Source: Saprospiraceae bacterium (GTDB lineage: Bacteria > Bacteroidota > Bacteroidia > Chitinophagales > Saprospiraceae). From it: a stretch of 13,260 nucleotides of DNA. The stretch spans positions 1 to 13,260 of the forward strand of contig SLDF01000392.1 of the NCBI GenBank assembly GCA_007125435.1, in the 5' to 3' direction. How positions within the stretch are numbered: the first letter of the stretch is position 1; each line of letters begins with the position of its first letter. A program made the position numbers and the translations under genes. The notes under the pieces were generated by a model. It was not told where the DNA came from, did not search any database, and saw nothing but the letters and a program-made list of their open reading frames with translations. Below, piece after piece: positions 1 to 7,285 of the stretch.

Positions 1-245
1 AGACGAGTGCTGAAGAGAGAGCCTAGCCTCAAGTGCTACGCGACCGATGAAGCAGGAAGTATAAAGTAAAATTATCAAGCAGTGCAGCGGTCTAGCCTTT
101 GAAGATGGCATCAAGGGTAGCTTGACTCCGTAAGTATTTATTTTCGAAGATATCGCTCAAAAGAGCAAGACTTGGGATCATTAAGATGGCTGTTTTCAGA
201 CTCTTAAAAGCGACCCGCCGACGTCAGGAGGTGGGTGATGCCCAA
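1..245 (-). repeat. Interspersed repeat copy A, inverted relative to copies B and C
   Basis: Positions 129-245, read on the minus strand, match the left part of copy C (about 7296-7412) over roughly 114 bp with about eight mismatches by eye. The match runs from TTGGGCATCACCC through TACTTACG. Beyond it, positions 1-128 are only loosely similar to the right half of copy C, with patches such as GGTCG and a GAG-CTAG-CTC block, so the far boundary is uncertain and may lie outside the window. No transposase or credible reading frame is present. The copy sits between the window edge and the ribA leader. Its class (MITE-like, REP-like or structured RNA) is not known to me. Confidence 0.75.
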
Positions 246-445
246 AAAAGAAAACTTGTACTGGACAGAATCCCCTATAACAAGTTGCGAATCGACAATA
301 TATTTTTTGAATAATAACAAACTCTCACCTTACGGTGTTGTTGTAGTATTAATTTGAATTGCTACCTTCGTCTTTGCAGTTACTGTAAGGAAGGAAATAT
401 AAAGATAATGTCGAGCTAAAGACGGATCGCGAACGAAGATATAAT
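246..445 (+). promoter_or_regulatory. Leader region of ribA, possible weak promoter and alternative base pairing
   Basis: This stretch is non-coding. TTG at 341-343 lies 19 nt before TACCTTCG at 363-370, a one-mismatch fit to the Bacteroidota -7 motif TAnnTTTG, so a transcript could start near 377. Within that leader, CGTCTTT (369-375) can pair with AAAGACG (418-424), and CTTCGT (366-371) can pair with ACGAAG (433-438), which lies just before the ribA ATG. The two pairings share bases and exclude each other. A four-codon ATG TCG AGC TAA frame at 408 follows a purine-rich AAGGAAGG. I see no FMN (RFN) riboswitch consensus. Any regulatory role is inference. Confidence 0.3.
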
Positions 446-1054
446 ATGGAGAGTAACCATTTTCGGAAAATGATAAGGCAGGCTGAAGCATTGGTGCCGA
501 CAGCATACGGTGAATTTAATTTTATAGCTTATTCTGATGATGAGCGAGATCAGACGCCGCACATTGCTATTGTATCAAAATCATTCTCACCATCTGAGCC
601 TGTGCTGGTCAGAGTACATTCAGAGTGTATGACTGGTGATATTTTTCATTCTTTCAAATGCGATTGTGGTGATCAATTGGATTCTTCTCTGAAGGCTGCA
701 GCTGACTCGAATGGTCTAGTCATATATCTCAGGCAAGAGGGAAGAGGGATTGGCATTATCAATAAACTGAAGGCCTACAAACTTCAGGAACAAGGTCTAG
801 ATACGGCGCAAGCTAATACGCATCTTGGATTTGAAGCGGATTCTAGGATTTACAATGATGCCATCTCAATTCTTACGGATCTGGGAATTTCAAAAATACG
901 ATTGTTGACTAATAACCCTGAGAAAGTGCATGCTTTTGACAACTCAGAAATCGAGGTTATCGAAAAACTCCCATTAATCATTCCTCCCAATAAAGAGAAC
1001 ATAAAGTATTACGAGACCAAAAGGGATGTATTTGGACATTCGCTTAAGTGGTAA
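446..1054 (+). CDS. ribA: GTP cyclohydrolase II
   Basis: This enzyme opens the imidazole ring of GTP, giving 2,5-diamino-6-ribosylamino-4-pyrimidinone 5'-phosphate, formate and pyrophosphate: the first step of riboflavin synthesis in the cytosol. The 202 residues match the stand-alone E. coli-type enzyme (about 196). The RVHSECMTGDIF block carries zinc ligand Cys61, and KCDCG supplies Cys72 and Cys74. RQEGRGIG (96-103) is the GTP-binding loop and Tyr111 lies in the AYKLQ motif. Arg134 lies where the E. coli catalytic Arg sits, and LLTNNPEKV (153-161) is also diagnostic. There is no N-terminal RibB (DHBP synthase) domain, although RibBA fusions are common in bacteria. It is first in an operon with mazG, 10 nt downstream. 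No good Shine-Dalgarno precedes the ATG. Confidence 0.96.
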   Translation: MESNHFRKMIRQAEALVPTAYGEFNFIAYSDDERDQTPHIAIVSKSFSPSEPVLVRVHSECMTGDIFHSFKCDCGDQLDSSLKAAADSNGLVIYLRQEGRGIGIINKLKAYKLQEQGLDTAQANTHLGFEADSRIYNDAISILTDLGISKIRLLTNNPEKVHAFDNSEIEVIEKLPLIIPPNKENIKYYETKRDVFGHSLKW

Positions 1055-1064
1055 AAGAGATATA

Positions 1065-1865
1065 ATGGCTGACAATAAAAACTACGAAAAAGAAGCTGCT
1101 GCCTTTAAACGCCTACTGAGCATAATGGATACCCTCAGGGTAGAATGCCCGTGGGATAGAAAGCAAACCTTCGAATCTCTCCGCAATCTTACCATAGAAG
1201 AAACGTACGAATTAGCCGATGCCATTCTAGAAGGTGACAGGGAAGGCATAAAAGAAGAGATAGGCGACTTAATGTTGCATATGGTATTTTATGCTAAGAT
1301 AGGCTCAGAAACCAATGATTTCAATATAAGCGATGCTCTACATGCCGTCTGTGATAAGCTGATCAAGCGCCATCCGCATATTTATGGTGATGTAAAAGTA
1401 AAAGACGAAGCCGAAGTCAAAAAGAACTGGGAACAGCTAAAACTATCTGAAGGGAAGACCTCGGTGTTGTCAGGCGTACCTAAGAGTCTGCCTGCTATGG
1501 TCAAGGCCTATCGCATGCAAGAAAAGACTGCTCAGGTCGGATTTGAATGGGATGAAAAGGAGCAAGTCTGGGAAAAGGTAAGGGAGGAAATGGAAGAGTT
1601 TAGAGAAGCAGCAGCTAGTGGGACTGACAAGTCGCATATAGAGGAAGAATTCGGTGATGTATTGTTTGCTCTGATCAATTATGCCCGATTCGAAAATATA
1701 GACCCGGAAACTGCCCTTGAAAGGGTGAATCAAAAATTCAAGTCGCGATTTGAATATATAGAGTCATCTGCAGATCGGCCTTTGAATGATATGACACTTC
1801 AAGAAATGGATGCGCTTTGGAATAAAGCTAAACTGATAGAACGACAATCTAACGAGAGCCAATGA
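1065..1865 (+). CDS. mazG: Nucleoside triphosphate pyrophosphohydrolase MazG
   Basis: MazG hydrolyses (d)NTPs to monophosphates and pyrophosphate and is linked to pool sanitation and starvation responses in E. coli. The 266-residue product has the family's usual length (263 in E. coli) and two MazG domains. The N-terminal one has the CPWDRKQTFESL signature (28-39), Glu45/46/49 and EEIGD (64-68). The C-terminal one has EEMEE (174-178) and EEEFGD (193-198), the acidic residues that bind magnesium. Between them lies the conserved VLSGVPKSLPAM segment (134-145). I chose the ATG at 1065. An in-frame ATG at 1026 would add 13 residues but overlap ribA and lacks family support. The gene follows ribA by 10 nt and overlaps the next start by ATGA. 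Confidence 0.96.
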   Translation: MADNKNYEKEAAAFKRLLSIMDTLRVECPWDRKQTFESLRNLTIEETYELADAILEGDREGIKEEIGDLMLHMVFYAKIGSETNDFNISDALHAVCDKLIKRHPHIYGDVKVKDEAEVKKNWEQLKLSEGKTSVLSGVPKSLPAMVKAYRMQEKTAQVGFEWDEKEQVWEKVREEMEEFREAAASGTDKSHIEEEFGDVLFALINYARFENIDPETALERVNQKFKSRFEYIESSADRPLNDMTLQEMDALWNKAKLIERQSNESQ

Positions 1866-2644
1866 ATAGCTTCTTCAGCAAAATAAAGTCTCTGACAAGG
1901 TCAACACCAAGTGTAGAACTATTATGGTACATGGAGTACTTGCGAATGGCAGAAACATTAGAAGATAGGAGAACTGCTTTGTCAATGCTAGATGTTGCGC
2001 TAAAGGAAATACTAAGAGACGATTTAGAATTGAATAGGGCATGGGCAGCTATGAAAGCGACTTACTTGCAATCCAATTACTTTGCCCATCATACGGCTAC
2101 TATAGACTTAGGCTGTAAAATTGGAAATGATACAAAAATATGGCATAACACCCACGTCATGAAAAGTGCAGTTATAGGTGACCGTTGTATACTGGGTCAG
2201 AATACTTTTGTGGCGCCAAATGTGGTATTGGGCAATGGGACTAAGGTGCAGAATAATGTGTCCCTCTATGAAGGCGTGCGCTGTGAAGAAGATACATTCA
2301 TAGGCCCGTCCGTCGTGTTTACCAATGTGATAAACCCGAGGTCAGCCATTGAGCGAAAGGCGGAGTTTATGCCTACACTTGTCAAAAAAGGGGCGTCAAT
2401 TGGTGCCAACTCCACTATTGTTTGTGGACATACTATAGGTGCTTATGCCTTTGTCGGAGCAGGTAGTTTGGTTACTTCCTGTATTCCTGACAATGCCATG
2501 GTTTACGGTCATCCAGCGAGGCTTCAATATTGGGTGAGTGATGCCGGACACCGTCTCGCGTTTGATGGTGATAAGGCAGTTTGTTCGGCTACAGGTGATA
2601 AATACATCAAAGAAACCGACCTTAGTATAAAGAAAATCTCCTGA
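1862..2644 (+). CDS. WbpD/WlbB-like sugar N-acetyltransferase (left-handed beta helix) with N-terminal extension
   Basis: Residues 72-260 closely resemble WbpD/WlbB, which acetylates the 3-amino group of UDP-2-acetamido-3-amino-2,3-dideoxyglucuronate using acetyl-CoA, a step in O-antigen sugar synthesis. Hexapeptide repeats start at about 77. Family blocks include KIWH (92-95), QNNVSLYEGV (130-139), GPSVVFTNVINPRSAI (148-163), LVKKGASIGAN (173-183) and IVCGHTIG (186-193). The C-terminal WVSDAGH...C..TG.KY tail (224-248) is also typical. Asn155 in FTN fits the Asn reported as important in WlbB, by position only. The first 71 residues are an added, charged and probably helical segment that I do not recognise. 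An internal ATG at 2051 would give the usual length, but the open frame and the ATGA overlap with mazG favour 1862. No other sugar genes are adjacent. Confidence 0.85.
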   Translation: MNSFFSKIKSLTRSTPSVELLWYMEYLRMAETLEDRRTALSMLDVALKEILRDDLELNRAWAAMKATYLQSNYFAHHTATIDLGCKIGNDTKIWHNTHVMKSAVIGDRCILGQNTFVAPNVVLGNGTKVQNNVSLYEGVRCEEDTFIGPSVVFTNVINPRSAIERKAEFMPTLVKKGASIGANSTIVCGHTIGAYAFVGAGSLVTSCIPDNAMVYGHPARLQYWVSDAGHRLAFDGDKAVCSATGDKYIKETDLSIKKIS

Positions 2645-2668
2645 TCAATATAGAGGGTGCGTTTCAAT

Positions 2669-2826
2669 TTATAGCTTTGGGCATCACCCTCCTCCTGCAG
2701 TCGTCGGGTCGCTACGTTACGTGGCTCACTATTCGTTCGGCCTCGGTTCCACTTCGCTCCGCCGAGTCTGGCTTCGCATCCGCTACGCCACCACTTCACA
2801 TCGCTGATGCGGCGCAGGTGTAAAAA
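2669..2826 (+). repeat. Interspersed repeat copy B (short form)
   Basis: The left end (TTATAGC, then TTGGGCATCACCCT, then GTCGTCGGGTCGCT by 2713) matches copy C. The right end TTCACATCGCTGATGC (2795-2810) is identical in copy C at 7573-7588, and a looser match to about 2826 follows. The middle is GC-rich and contains the hairpin CTCGGT (2742-2747) / GCCGAG (2761-2766). Base composition is clearly richer in G+C than the neighbouring genes. The repeat sits 24 nt after the stop of the acetyltransferase gene. It contains no real gene; one frame is open across it (GHHPPPAVVGSLRY...) but it lacks a start and I treat it as a by-product of composition. Confidence 0.8.
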
Positions 2827-2940
2827 CGGAATTTTGAAATGCCCCCTTTATATAGATCTCAACTTTTTATCAGTTCACTCTAATCATTGACTTTGAAATT
2901 TCTGTGTTGGTATAGGTGAAACATTTATAAGTCTTTTTTC

Positions 2941-2954
2941 TATATTTGCAGGCT
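2941..2954 (+). promoter_or_regulatory. Putative -7 element of the smc promoter, almost on top of the start codon
   Basis: TATATTTG (2941-2948) is a perfect fit to the Bacteroidota -7 consensus TAnnTTTG. Transcription would start about 5-8 nt further on, at or within two bases of the ATG at 2955, which predicts a leaderless or nearly leaderless mRNA. A TTTG-type -33 box at the usual 18-21 nt spacing is not visible, so the call is moderate. A second promoter further upstream remains possible. Confidence 0.4.
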
Positions 2955-5900
2955 ATGAAGTTGACAACTCTGGAAATAAAGGGCTTCAAAAGCTTTGCTA
3001 ATGATACTGTAGTTCATTTTAATGAGCGAGTTACAGGTATCGTGGGTCCCAATGGCTCCGGAAAATCTAATATTATAGATGCCATTCGCTGGGTATTGGG
3101 AGAGCAAAAGACATCAGAGTTGAGACTGGATAGTATGTCTTCTGTTATTTTCAACGGTACTAAAAAGCGTAAGGGGGCTAATATCGCTCGGGTTGCCATT
3201 ACCTTTGACAATGATAGGGGTTTGCTACCTACTGAGTTTCAGACATTAACCATCTCCCGAACGCTATACAGAACAGGCCAAAGTGAGTATAAGATCAACG
3301 GTGTGACCTGTAGATTAAAGGATATCAATAGTTTATTGATTGAAACAGGAATAGGTTCAGATACTTACGCCATTATTGCACTTGGCATGGTAGACGATAT
3401 ATTGTCCGATAGAGATCAAGCGAGAAGGCGCATGATGGAGCAGGCAGCCGGCATCGTAAAGTTTAAGAATAGGAAAAAGGAGACAATCGCCAAGCTCAAA
3501 TTGACTCGTGAAGACCTGAATAGAGTAGAGGATCTTCTTAGCGAGATCGAAGCGAATCTGAAAACACTGGAAAAGCAAGCAAAGAGAGCGAAGAAATACC
3601 TGGACCTCAAAGAACAGTACAAAACGCTAAGCATTGAAGTCGCCAAGGTGAAACTCAAAGACTGCCAAATCCAAAAAGAAGAACTTAGTCAAAAGATAAG
3701 GAAAGATTCAGATGACTTCAGAAGCCTGGAAGTCGCCATTAGAAAATCAGAAGCTAATCTCGAAGCGCAAAAGTCAGAACTGCTCAATGCTGAAAAGGCA
3801 TTAAGTAGCCAGCAAAAGGAATTGGCGAACTTCATTCAAAGCCTTCGTGAAAAAGAGAATCAAAAGCAGATGCTTCAGCAGAGAGGCGAAATGCTTAGCA
3901 AAAACCTCAAAGATCATAATACAAGACTAGATCAATATGCGGATAAAACTATCGAGCTATCAGCAAAGCTTGAAGACTACAATGAAAAGATAAAAGCACA
4001 GACACAAACCTGTAATCACCTTAAAGTGCAACTAGAGGCTGCCAAAAAGGACTTAGAAGATAAGCGGAATGCTTCTGCAGGCCTGGAGTCCTCTCTGAAT
4101 GAAGTTATAAGCCGGCAGAAAGACATAGAAAAGGCTTATTACAACGCTGAAAAGGAAATCGCCGTCAAAAATAATCTCCTGGAAAAAATCCACTCGGATA
4201 TAAAGTCGGAGAAAGAGCTGACTCAGAATCGGCATGAGCAACTGCAGTCAGCGCAAAATACAGCTGATCAACAATCTGTTATTCTAGAAGAACTATCCAA
4301 AGAACTCAATAGCCTTGAAAGCAAAGAGACTGAGCGAGAGCAGAGAGTGGAGACTTTGAACTCAGAGCTTAAAGAGACAAATAAGAAGTGTGTTCAGATA
4401 AAAGGCAGTATTTCTAGTAAACAGCATGAGTATGATCTGACGAAGTCAATGATAGATAATCTCGAGGGCTTTCCATCTTCGATCCGCTTTTTAAGCAAAC
4501 AAAAAGATTGGATGCAGTCGGCTACTCTGCTTTCTGACATATTATATTGTAAGGATGATTACAGAGTATGTATTGAAAACTATCTCGAACCCTACCTTAA
4601 TTACTTTATCGTACCCGACAGAAAAGCTGCATTAGAAGGCGTTATAAAACTACGTGATAGTCAGAAAGGTAAAGCAAATTTCATAGTGCTCAACGCCTAT
4701 GATACGAAAGAGACCCCTAAGGCAATAGATGGCTTAGTCAGTGCAGTCGATGTAGTGAAGTGCGATGCCGTTTATCAACCTATAATTGACCACTTCCTCT
4801 CAAATGTCTACATCACAGATAAAGACATCTCAAACGATCAAGATCGCTTAATAGACCTGGATCAATCAGGTTTTACTCTGCTGAGTAAAAACGGAGGGTT
4901 GTTATACAATAAAAATTGTATCAGCGGTGGCTCAGTAGGCCTTTTCGAAGGAAAAAAGATAGGAAGAAAGAAAAACCTCGAAGTCCTGGAAAAGGAAATA
5001 AAGTCCCTGAAGAATACCCTCGTGTCAGCAGAGAAAAGCCAATCAAAGCTAGAGGACGAACTTAAAGCATTAAATGCAGCAGGGTTAAAGGATCAAATCC
5101 GATCCATGCAACAAGCCAAAAATGATGCCGAAAGGTCGGCAGCCCAGGCCAAAGCTCAGCTAGAGTCTCTACAGTCTAGCATTAAGCATGCAGAAATGAA
5201 GGAAGAGGAGTTCAAAAGCCAAATAGGTGTCATACAAAAAGACATTGAACTGCTGACTGAGCAATCTGCAAATTATCAAAAACAACTCAAAGACCTCGAT
5301 AATCAATTCAATGAAAAGAATCAGGTCAATAGAGAATGGTCTGATCATGTATCTATAGCGTCACAAGCTTATAATGAGCTGAATATAAAGTATATCCAGC
5401 AAAATAACCACCTGGAAAACCTGACAAAAGAGCTTCAATTTACTAAAGAGCAACTTCAGTCCATAGAAGTAGAAAAGAATGCTTCTGATAAGCAAATTGA
5501 CCTCTTGAATACCGAGATTGCAGATAATGAAAAGCGCATTGTAGGCCTGGATGAGGACATTGTCCGCATGATCGGAGAAAAGAAAGAAAACGAACGTGAA
5601 TTGGGTGTCAACGAACAGGCTTTTTATCAAGCCAGGATGGATATCCAAAAGCAGGAGCAATCTCTAAGGCAGGATCACCAGAAAATGATGCAGCAACAAA
5701 GTCTCATCAACCAAATGAAGGACAAAGCCAAAGAAGTTGATTTCGCTATGAGTGGGATTAAAGAAAGAGCTCGGATTGAATTTGGTGTGACGATCAGTAC
5801 TAATGATGACGACAATACGGTATCCGAAGATTTTAATCTGGACGAATATGAAGTCAGGATTGAGAAAATAAAGAGCCGACTTGACAATTTTGGTGAAGTC

Positions 5901-6530
5901 AACCCAATGGCTGTAGAGGCCTATGATGAAATCAAAGAACGCTACGACCAGATCGTAGAGCAAAAAGAAGATATTCTCAAAGCGGAAACGACGCTTCTAT
6001 CCACCATAAAAGAAGTAGAAGAGACGGCTAAAGAAAGGTTTGTTACAGCATTTGAGCAGATAAGAGCACACTTTGTTGATGTATTCAGAAGCTTATTCAC
6101 AGAAGAAGATTTCTGCGATATTTTCCTAGAAAATCCCGAAGACCCATTAGAGTCACCCATACAAATCGTAGCCAGACCTAAGGGCAAACGACCACAAACC
6201 CTACAGCAATTATCCGGTGGTGAAAAGACATTGACAGCTACGGCTTTACTCTTCTCTTTTTACCTTTTGAAGCCTGCACCATTCTGTATTTTTGACGAAG
6301 TGGATGCTCCATTAGATGATGCCAATATTGAGAAGTTTAATAAAATCATCAAAAACTTCTCCCTTAACAGTCAGTTTATAGTGGTCACCCATAATAAAGG
6401 AACCATGGCGTCAGTGGATGTGATTTATGGTGTCTACATGGATGAGCCGGGCGTGTCGGGACTAAGTCCGGTAGATTTCAGAAAGTTCAAGCATTCCGGT
6501 ATGATTGAGACTGTCGGTGCTTCGAAGTGA
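2955..6530 (+). CDS. smc: Chromosome segregation/condensation ATPase SMC
   Basis: SMC dimers, with ScpA and ScpB, bind and organise DNA so that replicated chromosomes separate. The 1191-residue product is complete and of usual bacterial length. The N-terminal head has KGFKSFA and Walker A GPNGSGKSN (31-39, Lys37). A long coiled coil follows (about 165-495), then a hinge (about 500-660, from EGFPSSIRFL to SGGSVGLFEG), the returning coil (about 665-1000) and the C-terminal head. That head has the ABC signature LSGGEK (1086-1091) and Walker B IFDEVDAPLDD with Asp1114/Glu1115. I start at ATG 2955. An in-frame TTG nine bases earlier lies inside the promoter-like TATATTTG. The gene appears to be transcribed alone: a repeat precedes it and an opposing gene follows. 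scpA and scpB are not in the window. Confidence 0.98.
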   Translation: MKLTTLEIKGFKSFANDTVVHFNERVTGIVGPNGSGKSNIIDAIRWVLGEQKTSELRLDSMSSVIFNGTKKRKGANIARVAITFDNDRGLLPTEFQTLTISRTLYRTGQSEYKINGVTCRLKDINSLLIETGIGSDTYAIIALGMVDDILSDRDQARRRMMEQAAGIVKFKNRKKETIAKLKLTREDLNRVEDLLSEIEANLKTLEKQAKRAKKYLDLKEQYKTLSIEVAKVKLKDCQIQKEELSQKIRKDSDDFRSLEVAIRKSEANLEAQKSELLNAEKALSSQQKELANFIQSLREKENQKQMLQQRGEMLSKNLKDHNTRLDQYADKTIELSAKLEDYNEKIKAQTQTCNHLKVQLEAAKKDLEDKRNASAGLESSLNEVISRQKDIEKAYYNAEKEIAVKNNLLEKIHSDIKSEKELTQNRHEQLQSAQNTADQQSVILEELSKELNSLESKETEREQRVETLNSELKETNKKCVQIKGSISSKQHEYDLTKSMIDNLEGFPSSIRFLSKQKDWMQSATLLSDILYCKDDYRVCIENYLEPYLNYFIVPDRKAALEGVIKLRDSQKGKANFIVLNAYDTKETPKAIDGLVSAVDVVKCDAVYQPIIDHFLSNVYITDKDISNDQDRLIDLDQSGFTLLSKNGGLLYNKNCISGGSVGLFEGKKIGRKKNLEVLEKEIKSLKNTLVSAEKSQSKLEDELKALNAAGLKDQIRSMQQAKNDAERSAAQAKAQLESLQSSIKHAEMKEEEFKSQIGVIQKDIELLTEQSANYQKQLKDLDNQFNEKNQVNREWSDHVSIASQAYNELNIKYIQQNNHLENLTKELQFTKEQLQSIEVEKNASDKQIDLLNTEIADNEKRIVGLDEDIVRMIGEKKENERELGVNEQAFYQARMDIQKQEQSLRQDHQKMMQQQSLINQMKDKAKEVDFAMSGIKERARIEFGVTISTNDDDNTVSEDFNLDEYEVRIEKIKSRLDNFGEVNPMAVEAYDEIKERYDQIVEQKEDILKAETTLLSTIKEVEETAKERFVTAFEQIRAHFVDVFRSLFTEEDFCDIFLENPEDPLESPIQIVARPKGKRPQTLQQLSGGEKTLTATALLFSFYLLKPAPFCIFDEVDAPLDDANIEKFNKIIKNFSLNSQFIVVTHNKGTMASVDVIYGVYMDEPGVSGLSPVDFRKFKHSGMIETVGASK

Positions 6531-6585
6531 TAGAGCCTATTGAATACCTAGATTGCGTTATAAAACTTCGGATTGTAAAAATAAA

Positions 6586-6616
6586 ATACCCATGAACCAG
6601 CTAAGCTCATGGGTAT
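6586..6616 (-). terminator. Intrinsic terminator of the DUF4168 gene, possibly shared with smc
   Basis: ATACCCATGA (6586-6595) pairs perfectly with TCATGGGTAT (6607-6616) around an 11-nt loop. On the minus strand the stem is followed by a T-rich run (ATTTTATTTTTAC), the normal layout for a terminator of the gene ending at 6641. On the plus strand the downstream U tract is poor, so termination of smc here is less certain. It lies between two convergent genes. Confidence 0.7.
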
Positions 6617-6640
6617 CAATGTGATTAGGAGTAATTTAAA

Positions 6641-7102
6641 TTATTCGTCATCGGAGCCCATCATAATGGCCTGTATTTTTTGCTGCAAGTCGGGATTAGT
6701 TTGTACTTGCATAGCTATTTCTTGATACTTTTCGACAGACATGCCATTATCTAGAATAGCTTGTTGCATTTTTTGCTGGGCATCCATCTGTATACCTTGT
6801 ATCGACTGATTGGCTTGATTTAATTGCTCTTCTTCTTCATCAGATAGAGCCAAATCACTTGATGGATCTTGAGCCATTTGTTGTATTTCATTGAAACGGT
6901 CCACGCTCATGCCGACTTCGTCCAGAGCAGCTACCATGCCTTCGCGAGCATCCTCACTGATCGCCTGGATGTCAATGAATACTTCAGCAAACTGCTCCAT
7001 TTCCTTTTCTGATAATGCATTGTCTTCTTGTGCTTGCAAAGAAAAACCTGTAAGGGCTACACAAAACACAATTAGGGATAAACATAACTTTTTGAATGTC
7101 AT
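6641..7102 (-). CDS. Secreted DUF4168-type protein with duplicated unit
   Basis: This is a 153-residue exported protein of unknown function. Residues 1-25 form a clear signal peptide: a KK-containing start, a hydrophobic core, and an AQ end near 24-25. The mature part is acidic and rich in Gln, Glu and Met, and looks helical throughout. It consists of two similar units: one at about 33-82 with GMSVDRFNEI (64-73), one at about 88-140 with GMSVEKYQEI (120-129). This pattern (an Asp/Glu-led helix, a G-x-S/T-x-x-R/K-F/Y-xEI motif, then a short Q-rich helix) matches the DUF4168 family as I remember it. It points towards the convergent smc gene, has its own terminator, and is divergent from the sulfur cluster across a 779-nt spacer. 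Start ATG (7100-7102) is the only one before the signal peptide. Confidence 0.8.
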   Translation of the reverse strand: MTFKKLCLSLIVFCVALTGFSLQAQEDNALSEKEMEQFAEVFIDIQAISEDAREGMVAALDEVGMSVDRFNEIQQMAQDPSSDLALSDEEEEQLNQANQSIQGIQMDAQQKMQQAILDNGMSVEKYQEIAMQVQTNPDLQQKIQAIMMGSDDE

Positions 7103-7285
7103 AAATTATAATGATTTTAATTGATTTAATTTGGGATATATACGAATAATTCGACAGCTTTTATAACATTAAGCACACTTTAGCATAGGTTTAACATGGT
7201 AGCCTTTTCCGCTAGGCATAGATATTCATAACATTGTCATGCTTCTTACCTTAATTTATAGACTAGTAATAAGGGTATAATGTTT
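7103..7285. other. AT-rich intergenic stretch upstream of the DUF4168 gene
   Basis: This is the first part of the 779-nt gap between the DUF4168 gene and the rhodanese gene. It is AT-rich and must contain the promoter of the minus-strand gene, but I cannot identify a TAnnTTTG box on that strand. I see no reading frame worth calling. Repeat copy C follows directly, and after it 7605-7800 is again AT-rich and without a recognisable feature. Confidence 0.5.

Noticed and set aside
246..445. FMN riboswitch before ribA
   Set aside because: I looked for the conserved RFN element blocks and did not find them. Only short generic pairings are present.
2524..2799. Open frame of 91 codons on the minus strand across the end of the acetyltransferase gene and repeat B
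   Set aside because: It overlaps a well supported gene, and its N-terminal half is composition from the GC-rich repeat. No family resemblance and no ribosome-binding signal.
2946..2954. TTG start for smc, three codons upstream
   Set aside because: It overlaps the TATATTTG promoter-like motif, and the ATG at 2955 gives the standard SMC N-terminus.
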